Positions 46,100 through 58,320 of a stretch of DNA of 64,000 nucleotides are shown piece by piece; position 1 is the first letter of the stretch; every line of letters starts with the position of its first letter. Source of the DNA: Dama dama (taxonomy: Eukaryota; Chordata; Mammalia; Artiodactyla; Cervidae). The notes beneath the pieces were generated by a model. The model saw nothing but the letters and a program-made list of their open reading frames with translations, did no database searches and was not told the origin of the DNA. The stretch lies in NCBI RefSeq assembly GCF_033118175.1, contig NC_083681.1:16200001-16264000 (forward strand). The letters run 5' to 3'. Made by a program: the position numbers and the translations under genes.

Positions 46100-47614
46100 C
46101 AGCCAGTCAGTCAGGTCAGTCACTCAGTCGTGTCCGACTCTTTGCAATCCCATGGACTGCAGTACGCCAGGCCTCCCTGTCCATCACCAACTCCCAGAGT
46201 TTACTCAAACTCATGTCCATTGAGTCAGTGATGCCATCCAACCATCTCATCCTCTGTCGTCCCCTTCTCCTCCTGCCTTCAATCTTTCCCAGCATCAGGG
46301 TCTTTTCAAATGAGTCAGCTCTTCGCATCAGGTGGCCAAAGTATTGGAGTTTCAGCTTCAGCATCAGTCCTTCCAATGAATATTCAGGATTGATTTCCTT
46401 TAGGATGGACTGGTTGGATCTCCTTGCAGTCCAAGGGACTCTCAAGAGTCTTCTCCAACACCACAGTTCAAAAGCATCAATTCTTCAGTGCTCAGCTTTC
46501 TTCATAGTCCAATTCTCACATCAGTACATGACTACTGGAAAAACCATAGCTTTGACTAGATGGATTTTTGTTGGCATAGTAATGCCTCTGCTTTTTAATA
46601 TACTGTCTAGGTTGGTCATAGCTTTTCTTCCAAGGAACAAGCGTCTTTTAATTTCATGGCTGCAGTTATCATCTGCAGTGATTTTGGAGCCCCCCAAAAT
46701 AAAGCCTGTCACTGTTTCCATTGTTTTCCCATCTATTTGCCATGAAGTGATAAGACCGGATGCCATGATCTTTGTTTTCTGAATGCTGTTTTAAGCCAAC
46801 TTTTTCACTCTCTTCTTTCACTTTCATCAAGAGGCTCTTTAGTTCCTCTTCACTTTCTGCCATAAGGGTGGTGTCATCTGCATATCTGAGGTTATTGATA
46901 TTTCTCCCGGCAATCTTGATTCCAGCTTGTGCTTCCTCCAGCCCAGCATTTCTCATGATGTACTCTGCATATAAGTTAAATAAGCAGGGTGACAATATAC
47001 AGCCTTGACGTACTCCTTTTCCTGTTTGGAACCAGTCTGTTGTTCCATGTCCAGTTCTAACTGTTGCTTCCTGACCTGCACACAGGTGTCTTAAGAGGCA
47101 GGTCAGGTGGTCTGGGATTCCATCTCTTTCAGAATTTTATACAGTTTGTTGTGATCCACACAGTCAAAGGCTTTGGCATAGTCAATAAAGCAGAAATAGA
47201 TGTTTTTCTCGAAAATAGATGTTTTCTCTTGCTTTATCAATGATCCAACGGATGTTGGCAATTTGATCTCTGGTTCCTCTGCCTTTTCTAAAACCAGCTT
47301 GAACATCTGGAAGTTCATGGTTCATGTATTGCTGAAGCCTGGCTTGGAGAATTTTCAGCATTACTTTGCTAGCGTGTGAGATGAGTGCAATTGTGTGGTA
47401 GTTTGAGCATTCTTTGGCTTTGCCTTTCTTTGGGATTGGAATGAAAACTGACCTTTTCCAATCCTCTGGCCACTGCTGAGTTTTCCAAATTTGCTGGCAT
47501 ATTGAGTGCAGCACTTTCATAGCATCATCTTTTAGAATTTGAAATATCTCAGCTGGAATTCCATCACCTCCACCAGCTTTGTTCGTAGAGATGCTTCCTA
47601 AGGCCCACTTGTGT
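46100..47614 (-). mobile_element. BovB LINE, 5'-truncated, antisense
   Basis: Left end at the GTCAGTCACTCAGTCGTGTCC tail and right end in the reverse-transcriptase finger region (CCACCAGCTTTGTTCG), about 1.5 kb. Twelve-base flanks AAAGCAAGGTTT (46088-46099) and AAAGAAAGGTTT (47615-47626) differ at one base. Minus frames 46669-46995 and 47182-47715 hold reverse-transcriptase sequence. It is the mirror-image partner of the copy at 38821-40287. Confidence 0.93.
46521..47614 (-). pseudogene. BovB reverse-transcriptase remnant
   Basis: The 47182-47715 frame carries IFQILKDDAMKVLHSICQQ, then IPIPKKGKAKECSNY and VQAGFRKGRGTRDQIANIRW, the finger region. Its first residues come from flanking DNA. Motif A (YFCFIDYAKAFDCVDHNK) is in another frame because of a short duplication near 47194-47228. 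The 46669-46995 frame has SPCLFNLYAEY (motif B end) and YADD at residues 38-41. The further frame 46521-46766 continues into the C-terminal region. At least two frameshifts make it non-functional. Confidence 0.88.
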
Positions 47615-47881
47615 AAAGAAAGGTTTACACACAAGTAATTTATTTTGAGGACTATTCTCAAAGAACAGGAGTGTAAGCCAGTGAGGACTAATATGAAGGA
47701 GAATGAAACCTCCATCCTGCTAGAAACCTCCTGAGGAACGATGTAGAGTGCACCTTGAAATGGAAGAGAAGAGGCTGCATGAATCCACTGACTCAGTGAA
47801 GGCCAGTGTCTTCACCGGTCAAGGGCTGTCCATAGAGTAAATCTCTTTCACCTCCTATTTGCACCTTCATGAGAACAGCTG

Positions 47882-48110
47882 GGGCTTCCCAGGTGGTGCT
47901 AGTGGTAAGGATACTGCCTGCCAATGCAGGAAACAGAGGAGATGCGGGTTTGATCCTTTTGTTGGAAAGATCCCCTGGATGAGGAAATGGTAACACACTC
48001 CAGTATTCTTGCCTGAAGAATCCCATGGACAGAGGAACCTGGCAAGCTACGGTCCACAGGGTCGCAAAGAGACACATGACTGAAGATACTTAGCACACCC
48101 ACACCCACAC
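47882..48110 (+). mobile_element. Bov-tA SINE
   Basis: GGGCTTCCCAGGTGGTGCTAG head, TATTCTTGCCTGAAGAATCCC body, CACACCCACACCCACAC tail. A perfect 10-base target-site duplication, AGAACAGCTG, lies at 47872-47881 and 48111-48120. Confidence 0.94.
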
Positions 48111-48199
48111 AGAACAGCTGAGTAAACCTCACTAGTGGAGAAGAGATCTTAGGAAAGACTGATGTATACTAAGTATGTATAACAATGTAATGTATTATA

Positions 48200-48312
48200 T
48201 AAAGAGATACATAATGTAAGATGTATATGCATATTATATATATATAAATATACACATATTTTTATGTGTATAAATACACATCATATATATATATATATAT
48301 ACATGCATATAT
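48200..48312. repeat. AT-rich simple repeats
   Basis: Runs of TATATA and related sequence into which the next SINE is inserted. Confidence 0.9.
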
Positions 48313-48570
48313 ATGGACTTCCCTCCTAGCTCAGTTGGTAAAGAATCTGCCTGCAATGCAGGAGATCCGAGTTCAACCCCTGGGTTGGGAAGATCGCCTG
48401 GAGAGGGAAATAGCAACCCACTCCAGTATTCTTGCCTGGGAAATCCCATGGACAAAGGAACCTTGCAGGCTACATTTGCCTTGCCTGGGAAATCCCATGG
48501 ACAAAGGAGCCTGGCAGGCTACAGTCCATGGGATCGCAAGAGTCAGACATGACTTAGCGACTAAACCATC
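48313..48570 (+). mobile_element. Bov-tA SINE with 49-base internal duplication
   Basis: Normal head (GACTTCCCTCCTAGCTCAG) and end (GAGTCAGACATGACTTAGC). The segment from CTTGCCTGGGAAATCCC to GCAGGCTACA occurs twice, at 48431-48474 and 48480-48523, offset by 49 bases and with about two differences. It is flanked by TA repeats, so a target duplication cannot be distinguished. Confidence 0.92.
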
Positions 48571-48678
48571 ATATATATATATGGTAGTTTATATATATAT
48601 ATAATATATAAAATATATAATATATGGTAGTATATATATATACGCACACACACACACACATATATATATATGTATATA
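48571..48678. repeat. TA/CA simple repeat cluster
   Basis: Alternating TA tracts with an AATATATAAAATATA stretch, then about 17 bases of CA near 48644-48660 and more TA. Confidence 0.92.
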
Positions 48679-48792
48679 CAGGGCTTCCCAGGTGGGGCAG
48701 TGGTAAAGAATCTGCCTGCCAGTGCAGGAGACACAAGAAATGTGGGTTCAATCCCTGGGTCAGGAAGATCCCCTGGAACAGGAAATGGCAAA
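48679..48792 (+). mobile_element. Bov-tA SINE head lacking its 3' half
   Basis: AGGGCTTCCCAGGTGGGGC through AACAGGAAATGGCAAA. It stops before the ATTCTTGCCTGG part. Short CA and TA repeats surround it. Confidence 0.88.
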
Positions 48793-49489
48793 ATACATAT
48801 GCATACTTCCTTTGTATGCCACACACACACACACATACAAGGCACACCGTACCTAAGGTAAAATGCTGTCATTTATGTCTGGGTGCTGCAAGTGGCTGGA
48901 ATAAACAAGTAACCAGAGTGGATGTCAGGTGGGCATAAGGAGTGGTGGGCATAAGAGGTCCTTTCTCTGTGGTAGAGATAAACTGATTCGGCTCCCAGGA
49001 GGGGGAACATGGCTCAGCCTGACCAATCCGAGTTCTCCACCCACCTGCCACAGATAGAGTTTCAGGAATGGATGTGCAAGCCTGGGCTGTTTTATTGCTA
49101 AAAGAGAACATATCTGTCTTTGCCCAGAAATGCAAAGTAGCTGAGCATCATATAGTTATGCTCTTTGCAAGGCTGGAAATCTGAATCCTCTACCTCAGAC
49201 AAATGTTGGTGGGAGCAAGACAGATGTTGGTGGGAGGTGGGGAAATAGTATGTAATACTATGAGGACCCAGGTGGATCCAGAGAATATACAAACACCTCC
49301 TGCTGTGGATTTCACTGACAGTCCCTGTGCTTACCTCTTACTGCTATAGTCTGTGGTTCTGAGGTGCCCTGAGGCATAGTTAAAAATACAAGCAGTTCTT
49401 TGAGAGCAAGAATGATGATAAAGAGCCAAGCATATTCCTAAGACACAGAAACTATGAAACAGGGTACATGTTCAAAGACCATGACTCAG
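48793..49489. other. Mostly unique sequence
   Basis: A short CA tract near 48820-48835. No gene or nameable repeat otherwise. Confidence 0.45.
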
Positions 49490-50460
49490 TAAGATATACG
49501 GTTGTGTTTATTAACAAGCTGGCCAGTTGCTGATTGAGTTTTTAAGGGGATTGTACTGCCAGAGAAACCCTAATCCGGCAACTTCTCAACCCTAAAAAAA
49601 CCCTAAAATTCCATATCTGCATCCAGAGCCAATACAGTTCGATTTAACAGAGACAGGGCCATTCCCCAAAGAGGTATCATGTGACACTGGGCCCCTGGAG
49701 CAGAACCTGGCATCAGCCAGGATGGCCATCCACTGTCTTACTGCACTGCAAGCAGGGATTCCTTGCTAATTCTGTCCACCTGTGTGAGATCTGTTGTGAT
49801 CTAGTAATCTTGGCATATTGTCTTAATTTCTCTCCTTTTCCAACTGGGAATTTGAATTGCAAATATTTTATTTCCCCCTCCGTACTGCATGTTCTTTTTT
49901 TGAGGGAGACTGCTTTAATATATCACTTAGTAATGTATTATAAAGCCTACATCTGGCCCTGCCCTAGAAGAATGCTTGTCAGTTGGACAACCTCAGTTCA
50001 CAACTAAGTGCAGGACTTAGGGGCAGTGGAATATATCTCTTGGCAGAGAATGTCTTTTCTTTCCTGTTGTATATGGAGCAATTGACATCATGTGGGGAGA
50101 TGCGTATATGCGAAATGATCTGTGCACCAAGAATGAGGTTTTGTCTATGCAGTATCATTCTTCACTCCTTCTTTTGTGTAATTCTCTTTCTCTTGTTTTA
50201 TGGGGATTCTATTCAGCCTATGTGGTTCAAGAGGGACTGACTTCTCTTCCCCCAGCCCTTGGTCCCAAGAGATGGATGTTTGACTTAGAGCTGATGGACC
50301 AGGATCCTCTAAGCTCACAACTACAGTTACTGGCACACAGACGAGTGGGAGACAGTTCAATCAAGCTTCTCAGGGCCTTGGAACCTCTGGATCCAGCTAA
50401 GCCTAAACAACTCTGGGGGGCTCTTCAATTAGCCCACTCTTAAAAAACCAAGATAATTTG
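49490..50460. other. Unassigned segment with overlapping plus-strand frames
   Basis: Three overlapping plus frames are present: 49681-50007 (108 codons), 49983-50240 (85) and 50090-50443 (117). I recognise no domain. The compact run of frames could reflect an old, unrecognised retroelement (for example an ERV-type LTR/internal fragment) or chance. I do not call a gene. Confidence 0.35.
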
Positions 50461-52189
50461 AGTTAGGAGTTATGACTTGCAACTAAGATATTTATGGCTA
50501 GTCCTCAGCTTCTTATATAGAAAATATTTCCTAACATTCAGACTTAGCCAAGAATGGAAAAGACTATTTTGAGTTCCCTTTCCCTGGAGGTTATCTAGTA
50601 AGTGGATGGTAACCACATCTACGAAATGCATTCAGTCACTACCCGAAGAGAGACAACTTAAAATCTCATCTAGGACTGTATTCAGCTCTCAGTCCATAAG
50701 CTCTAGATGATGAGTTGATCTATCAAGGCTTGATGTGACTTCTCTTCATGCTGAGATGTATTCCCAAGGGTTAATGAAAGAGAAAGATGCTTGGGAATGG
50801 TTCTCGGGTAGACAGTCAATCCCATGTGCCTTACCAGTCAGCAGAGATTTTTGTTGAGTATCTCATATATTCTCCAAGGCCTCATTCAAATCTGACATGC
50901 CCTTATCCTATGAAATAAAAATAGAACAAAATCAACTTAAAAAAATGCTTTTCCTAGTCTGTTTTGTTTAAATTATATCCTCTGGTCTATTCCATCTCTA
51001 GTGTTAGTAGGTAGTTGCTCAACCCTCCTTTCTCATTAGACATTAATTTAATTTACTTTCACTTTATAAGTGGGAAATGAGTGTTGAAATTTCTCAAGCC
51101 TGATATAACTTCATAGAGCTTGAGTTATCTAATTTTGATGAGGATTACTGCCATAGAGTACAGATTTTTGTTGTGAGGCATCTGTATAAAGACATTGTAA
51201 TTCTTGGAGCAACTTAGATTGAGAGAAGTTGAACATTTCCTTCTGTTACTGTTTTAAAAAATAATAGTCATAGTGCCTGTGGCTTGCGAAGTTTTATGGG
51301 AAGCCATGAAGAGAAGCTGTTGTATGAAAGGATGCTTATTAAAATCCTACATACATTATGTATGAATCTGCACTTTTTTTGACCTCCTCTCTTGGAACTA
51401 TCCCAATCCAGATTACACCAGGCTGAACTCAGAGAAAATGGAAAGCCTCTTTAATTGGGGCATTAGGAAGTTTCAAAACAGCAGTTCAAGAAAGCCTCTC
51501 AAGGATTTAAGTTTATCAAAATATATATGCCAGGTTCTTGTGCGAATGTCATGTTCTACCCCGAGAAAGATAGTTCCAGCCAACACGGAGCACAGCAGGC
51601 TGGCGGCCAGTGAAAAACAGGCATTGCAACCCTTATTTTAGAGTCTTTGTGGGACCAGCAAAATTAGGGACATAGTAAGTGCATGACAGAGGGTTCTGCT
51701 TTATATTTACAAACTAGAGATTCTCCACTTCTCAGCCTTAGCAGACATAAATGAATAGGTTTAGTGTAAAGGGAAGGTAGAAGTAACATGAAAAGAGCAG
51801 ATGCTTTTTTCAGGCACATTTAAAATGCTCAGAACCAGCTGGTATGGAATTCTGGAAGGAACCTTAATCTTTTGATCTGGGGAAAAGCATCTTTGGAGCT
51901 TGAAAGGCAGAGAAACAAAAAGGGGCTGCCTGAAAGGGGGCTATCTTCTCTAACAGCTGAAATCTCCCATTTGATGAGGAGGGCACGGTTGAAATCAGGC
52001 ATGCAAAAATAAACGACAGAGCCACCCACCTCTTCTCCTACTCAACTGTCTGAGTTAGGAGTTCAGGAGTCCTGGCACCCTGACCCTCAGAACAACTCAG
52101 AGGGGATGCAGCTATGGTCAGGGTTAATGGTGGCAGGAGAGGAAGGGCAGTGAGGGGGCCAAGACTTGTTGTATATAAATATGCCCTAT
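50461..52189. other. Unique sequence, no recognised gene
   Basis: 1.7 kb without a repeat or coding signal that I can identify. The longest frame (51438-51641) is featureless. Confidence 0.5.
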
Positions 52190-52410
52190 GCATGCGTGCT
52201 AAGTCATTTCAGCCATGCCTGACTCCGTATGACCCTATGGACTGTAGCCCACCAGGCTCCTCTGTCCATGGGATTCTCCAGGCAAGAATACTGGAGTGGA
52301 ATGCCATGCCCTCCTCCAGGGGATCTTCCCAACCCAGGGATCGAACCTGTGTCTCTTATGTCTCCTGAATTGGCAGGTAGGTTTTTTACCACTAGCACCA
52401 CATGGGAAAC
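52190..52410 (-). mobile_element. Bov-tA SINE, antisense
   Basis: GCGTGCTAAGTCATTTCAGCC tail, CATGGGATTCTCCAGGCAAG body, TTACCACTAGCACCACATGGG head. Flanking duplication is unclear. Confidence 0.92.
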
Positions 52411-53064
52411 TGCACATCCGGGCAATAGGAAAACTTCTTTTGGAAACCTGAATAATACATATGAGTCAAAGACAACTATCAAATCTCTGAAAACACCATT
52501 TAGGAAAATGCATTTTAACTTTTCTGTAGATCCCAAAGTATGTTTGACACATTTTCTAATATCATTATCTGCTATGTAACCACTATCTGTTTGAACTTTT
52601 AGGTATAGCTTATATCTAGTTGTAGGCATGAGCATAGCAAAACAACTCTTGGAGACATTCATTCCATCTTTTTCCCTTTTTTTCTTAAGCATGACTGAAA
52701 ATGCCAACTGTTCACTGTGTGAAGTAGTTGGGAGAGAAATTAATAAACCCAGTTTTGCCTTGAAGGAATTTAGTGGCAGAAACATAAATACGAAAATAAT
52801 TAAGGGTTCTGGTTAAATGTTAGTGACTGACACTCCTGGTTTACCTTCTCTCCTTCCCCAGACCTTATAAAACATCATAGTAAAGGAATAGAAAGATGTG
52901 GTAATCCATAAGAGCAAAAAGAATAGCAGAGATGGTGACAAGAGAGCAAATTTTTGGACAAAAATTGCAGATAGAAGAGAAGTACACATTGAGAGGAATG
53001 GAAGAAGGTAATAGCCCAAAGCTCTCCTGATGGGGATGTAGAATGAAGTGAGAGATTCACCAGC
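52411..53064. other. No recognised feature
   Basis: The minus frame 52204-52785 (193 codons) crosses from this unique sequence into the SINE and has no domain, so it is treated as chance. Confidence 0.5.
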
Positions 53065-55505
53065 AGTTTCCACAACTGACACCATAAAAAAGATGCCCTT
53101 TCCCTCATAGAGGACTGGAATGCAAAAGTAGGAAGTCAAGAGATACCTGGAGTAACAGGCAAGTTTGGCCTTGGGGTATAGAATGAAGCAGGGCAAAGGC
53201 TAACAGAGTTTTGCCAAGAGAACGCACTGGTCATAGCAAACACCCTCTTCCAACAAGACAAGAGAAGACTCTACACATGGACATCACCAGATGGTCAATT
53301 CTGAAATCAGATTGATTACATTCTTTTCAGCCTAAAACAGAGAAGCTCTATACAGTCAGCAAAAACAAGACCTGGAACTGACTATGGTTCAGATAATGAA
53401 TTCTGTACTGCAAAACTCAGACTTAAATTGAAGAAAGTAGGGAAAACCACTAGGCCATTGAGGAATGACCTAAATCAAATCCCTTATGATTATACAGTGC
53501 AAGTGACATAGTAGATTCAAGGGTTTAGATCTGATAGACAGAATGCCTGAAAACTATGGATGGATGTTGTTAACACTGTACAGGAGGCAGTGATGAAAAC
53601 CATTCCAAAGAAAAATAAATGCAAGAAGGCATAATGGTTGTCTGAGGAGTCCTTACAAATAGCTGAGGAAAGAAGAGAAGGAAAAGGCAAAGGAGAAAGG
53701 GAAAGATATACCCAAATGAATGCAGAATTGTAGAGAATAGCAAGGAGAGAGGAGAAAGACTTCTTAAGTGATCAATGAAAAGAAATAGAGGAAAATAATA
53801 GAATGGGAAAGACTAGATATTTCTTCAAGAAAACTGGAGATACCAAGGGAACATTTCATGCAAAGATAGGCACAATAAAGGACAGAAACAGCAAAGACCT
53901 AACAGAAACAGAAGAGATTGGGAAGTGGTGGCAAAACTACACAAAAGAATTGTGCAAAAAAAGTCTTAATGACTTGATAACTATGACGGTGTGGTCACTC
54001 ACCTAAAGCCAGATATCCTGGAGTGTGAAGTCAAATGGGCCTTAAGAAGCTTTACTACAAACAAAGTTAGTGGAAGTGATGGAATTCTTACTGAGCTATT
54101 TCAAATCCTAAAAGATGATGCTGTGAAAGTGCTGCACTCCATATGCCAGCAAATTTGGAAAACTCAGCAATGGCCACAGGACTGGAAAAGATCAGTTTCA
54201 TTCCAATCCCAAAGAAGGGCAGTGCCAAAGAATGCTCAAACTACTGCACAGTTGCCCTTGTTTCACATACCAGCAAGGTTATGCTCAAAATCCTTCAAGT
54301 TAGGCTTCAACAGTATGTGAGCCAAGAACTTCCAGATGTACAAGTTGGATTTAGAGAAGACAAGGGAACCAGAGATCAAATTGCCGACATCCATTGGATA
54401 GTAGAAAAAGTAAGGGAATTCCATGAAAACATCTATTTATGCTTCGTTGACTACACTAAAGTCTTTTACTATGTGGATCACAACAAACTGGAAAATTCTT
54501 CAAGAGATGGGAATACCAGACCACCTGATCTGCTTCCATGCAGATCAAGAAGCAACAGTTAGAACAGCCATGAAACAGTGGATTGGTTCAAAATTGGGAA
54601 AGAAGTACATCAAGGCTGTATATTATCACTCTGCTTATTTAACTTATATGCAGAGTACATCATGTGAAATGCCAGGCTGGATGACTCACAAGGAGTCAAG
54701 ATTGCCGGGAAAAATATCAACACCTTCAGATATGCAGATGATACTACTCTAATGGCAGAAAGTGAAGAGAAACTAAACAGCCTCTTGATGAAGGCAAAAA
54801 GGGAGAGTGAAACAGCTGGCTTAAAACTCAATATTCAAAATACTAAGATCATGGCATCCAGTTCCATCACTTCATTGCAAATTGATGGGGAAAAAATGGA
54901 AACAGTGGCAGATTTTATTTTTTTGGACTCCAAAATCACTGCAAAAGGTGACTTCTGCCATGAAATTAAAAGATGCTTCTTGTAGGAAAAGCTATGACAA
55001 ACCTAGACAGTGTATGAAAAAGCAGAGACATCACTTTGCTGACAAAGGCCTGTATAGTCAAAGCTACAGTTTTTCCAGTAGTCACTTACACATGTGAGAG
55101 TTGAACCATAAAGAAGGCTAAGCACCAAAGAATTGATGCTTCAAATGAACTGTGGTTCTGGAGAAGACTCTTGAGAGTCCTTTGGACCTCAAGGAGAGCA
55201 TACCAGTAATCCTAAAGAAAAACGACCCTGAATATTCATTCACTGGAAGGGTGGATGCTGAAGCTGAATCTCCAATACTTCGGTCAGCTGATGTGAACAG
55301 CTGACTCACTGGAAAAGACCTTGATGCTGGGGAAGATTGATCACAGAAGAGTGTGACAGAAAATGAGACAGTTGGATGGCATCATCAACTCAAAGGACGT
55401 GAGTTTGAGCAAACTCCGGGAGATAGTGAAGGACAGGGAAGCCTGGCATGCTGCAGTTCATGGGGTCACAAAGAGTGGGACACAACTTAGCGACTGAACA
55501 ACAAC
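53065..55505 (+). mobile_element. BovB LINE, truncated in the endonuclease, decayed
   Basis: About 2.4 kb from the end of the endonuclease (GAGGACTGGAATGCAAAAG, encoding the GDWNAKVG region) to the BovB 3' end (GACTGAACAACAACTGC). Pieces at 53803-54006, 53991-54320, 54143-54562, 54423-54752 and 54752-54985 lie in different frames. Motif A reads FVDYTKVFYYVDHNK, with the catalytic Asp kept but the following AFDC altered. The YADD-encoding sequence remains near 54731-54742. The left boundary is approximate. Confidence 0.9.
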
Positions 55506-56517
55506 TGCTGCTTTCAGTACTGCTAGCCTTGGATGATGGCTAATCACATCCCAAATGAATTCCATCCCTTTTAGGTACCATGGAACAGAGAGAGCAGGGA
55601 AGCAGATGAGAAAGTTCATTCATTGGTTTGCACAGCAGAAGACAACTGGCTCCATTTGTGTGTAAACTTGTAAATGGAAAGTGAACTGATTTCATCTTCC
55701 AAGTGTCCCATGATTGCAGCCAACCTTAAAAAAAAAAAAAAAAAAGACTGTGGAGAAACATGCTCTCTTGTTAGCATAAAATAATTAGCTAAGTACAAAC
55801 GGGAAAGAAACCAAGTGGTGAGGGAGTTTCTGTTGTTTCCCTCCTTCCCAATTCTGGACTGCAGTTTCCAAAAGCAACAGGAAGGCAGTTTTGCCCCAAG
55901 AATTTTCAAACCACATAAACCATTCCAAGCTCCCTTTGATATGTCCCAGCCATCCAGCATTTCCCAAGAAATCAGTCCAACTTGCTTTCCTTTTAGAAGT
56001 CATGATGTGCAGCAGCTCTAAATGGAGAGGTACACAGTCAGCCCATGAGCCCATGAAAGACTCTGACACAATAAGATAAAGGACCCATAATTTTTCTTTG
56101 AATTTTCTCCTGTGGCCCCAACCATAAAATGTGAGAATGTTGACTTATGCAACCAGGGCTGGTCAGTGGGTGGGGTTTCCATTTCTGTTTTTTTGGATAA
56201 TTCAATGAGAAACAGATTAAATATTCATAGCTCTGCCCTCAGTCTCTTTTTGCAGAAGCCAAAAACTGCTAGGCTGTTTGTAGAGAGAAAAAAACAATTT
56301 TGCCAAATGTTTGTGGTAAGTTTCCCAAGAGTGTGGAGGTGATCTGAGCACCAGTGTCAACTTGACATTAAAAAATATTTCTTTAATTAAGAGTTTTCTG
56401 ATTAAATATCTATTGCCAGTAATTTTGGAAATTCAGAAAAATATCAAGAAGGTAGAATTGATGGTTGTTTGCTGATTGATTAATAGGATATATGTGACAA
56501 TGAAAGGGGGAATTGAG
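55506..56517. other. Unique sequence, no recognised gene
   Basis: Includes a poly-A run of about 17 bases near 55728-55744. Overlapping frames on both strands at 55616-56079 show no domain. Confidence 0.5.
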
Positions 56518-56722
56518 TATAGTGGTTCAGATGGTAAAGAGTCTGCCTGCAATGCAGGAGACCCAGATTCAATCCTTGGGTCAGGAAGACCCCCTGGAGA
56601 AGGAAATGGCAACCCACTCCAGTATTCTTGCCTGGAAAATTCCAGGGGCAGAGAAGCGTGGTGGGCTACAGTCTATGAGGTTGCAAAGAGTCAGACATGA
56701 CTGAGCAACTTTCACTTCACTT
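56518..56722 (+). mobile_element. Bov-tA SINE
   Basis: GTGGTTCAGATGGTAAAGAG head (first bases missing), GGAAATGGCAACCCACTCC, TATTCTTGCCTGGAAAATTCC, and a TTTCACTTCACTTC tail. Confidence 0.92.
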
Positions 56723-57208
56723 CTTCAGGTTTCTGACTCGAACCACTGAGGTAGAGAGGAACATTAGCTCTAAGAGCTATACATTAGGAAAAAGATAATA
56801 AATCATTTAGTACATTTGAACTTGTGATGTGCGAATAACATCTGAATGGTTAACCACAGAAGGAGTGGGAGAGGCTGCTCAGAGCTCAAAGAGAGATAAG
56901 AACTGAAGACACAGATTTGGAAGTGCCTGTAAGCATATGGCATGAAAACTGTGGAAGGAGGGGAGAGAGCCCAGGGATAATGGGAAGCGTCGAAAGGCAT
57001 GCAGAGATGAACACGTGGAAACAAATTCACAAAGAAGACTGGAAGAGATGTCCAGAGAAGTAAGGTGAAAACTCAGTGGGATGCAAAACAATGAAGCCAG
57101 TTGGTGTGGACAACATTTTCAAGAGATTTAGTTGTGAACAGGAGGAGCAAGATGTCAGGAGCCTGTATGCAAAATTGATTTAAGAGATAGGGTGAGACTT
57201 GCTCTATC
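56723..57208. other. No recognised feature
   Basis: Purine-rich on the plus strand. No nameable repeat or domain. Confidence 0.45.
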
Positions 57209-57218
57209 CAATCTTTTT

Positions 57219-57383
57219 AAAATTGTTTATTTGTTTATTTATTTGGTTGTGCTGGGTCTTAGTTGCTGCATGTGAACTCTTAGTTGTGGCTTCTGGGATC
57301 TAATTCCTTGACCGGAGATTGGACCTGGGCGCCTTGTTTTGGGAGCATGGAATCTTAGCCACTGGACCACCAGGGAAGTCCCT
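57219..57383 (-). mobile_element. CHR-type SINE fragment, antisense
   Basis: TTTATTTGTTTATTTATTTGG tail at the left, GTGCTGGGTCTTAGTTGC, and GCCACTGGACCACCAGGGAAG head at the right. Flanks CAATCTTTTT (57209-57218) and CAGTCTTCTTTT (57384-57395) may be a decayed duplication. Confidence 0.8.
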
Positions 57384-58320
57384 CAGTCTTCTTTTACAAC
57401 ACAGAGTATGGAAACACTATCTGTACGTAGAAGTATAGATACTTCTATGACATCAGACCTTAACTTCTCATTCACATCTACTTGGAAAAAAGCACAACTT
57501 TGTCTAAATCCAACACTCTCCCTACTGCACACCAGCACTCAGGGGGCTCAGCATTGACAGAGGAAAAACACAGGATCATACTGATGAGTTTCACTTCCAT
57601 CTCATGATAATTAACCTCCATGGGTTCTTAGCGTTCCCCAGAAACCCTGCAAATCCTTCTTATTCATTCTCCCTTCCACGTGATTATTTGAGACCTTCTC
57701 ATCCCTCAACAAATCTCCAGCCCCTTCTGCTCCATCCTGAAGCTTAGCTGATGGCCTGGCTTCCTATTTCACTGGGAAAAGCCAAACAATTAGAAAAGAA
57801 TTTCCACAAGCTCCAGACCACATCTCCTCTTGGCATACATACCATGGTTACTCTAGATGAACTGTCTAGGCCCCCGTCCAGCTCCCCGTCTTGAGCTCAA
57901 CATCTCATTCCACTCATCCCTGCCCCACCTCCAAGCTTTCTGGGCTTTCTTCCATAATCAAGCATCTAAAGGGTAACGCCTGTCCACACAGGTTGACGCC
58001 CAGACCAGTGTCTGATAGCTTGGTGACTGTAGCGTGCTTGTTGTCAGCTGCATCTAATGTGACCTCTGAATATGTCCCAGGCTTATTTCCCTTGCTCCAT
58101 CTTGATTTGCTTTCATTTGCTCATTTTATGCTGCAGCAGTCAGACTAGTTACATAGTCTCTACCCAAGCTGTCTGGTTTCTTTCCTACATGCCTTTACTT
58201 CTGCCGGGTCCTCTGCTTAGAATGATATTCTCTGTGCTCCACTCTCTGAGCACAACTTCCCAAACTTTCCCTTCTGTCTGGCTAATTCCACACCAAGTGT
58301 AACACTGAAGATGTGCAATT
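57384..58320 (+). mobile_element. L2 LINE remnant, sense
   Basis: Blocks read in L2 order: TGATGGCCTGGCTTCCTATTTC, CAATTAGAAAAGAATTTCCAC, CTTCTGCCGGGTCCTCTGC and ACAACTTCCCAAACTTTCCC. No coding frame survives. The left part is less certain than the right. Confidence 0.52.

Noticed and set aside
46213..46782. 189-codon plus-strand open frame
   Set aside because: It lies antisense to the BovB reverse-transcriptase and 3' region, and similar antisense frames recur over other BovB copies (17249-17623, 10496-10882). It is a shadow frame.
48200..48840. Regularly spaced repeats suggesting an array
   Set aside because: These are TA/CA microsatellites and two SINEs with different spacing. There are no identical repeats with unique spacers, so this is not CRISPR-like, and the genome is mammalian.
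52204..52785. 193-codon minus-strand open frame
   Set aside because: Its C-terminal third is read from an antisense Bov-tA SINE and the rest has no recognisable domain. I saw no splice or promoter context.
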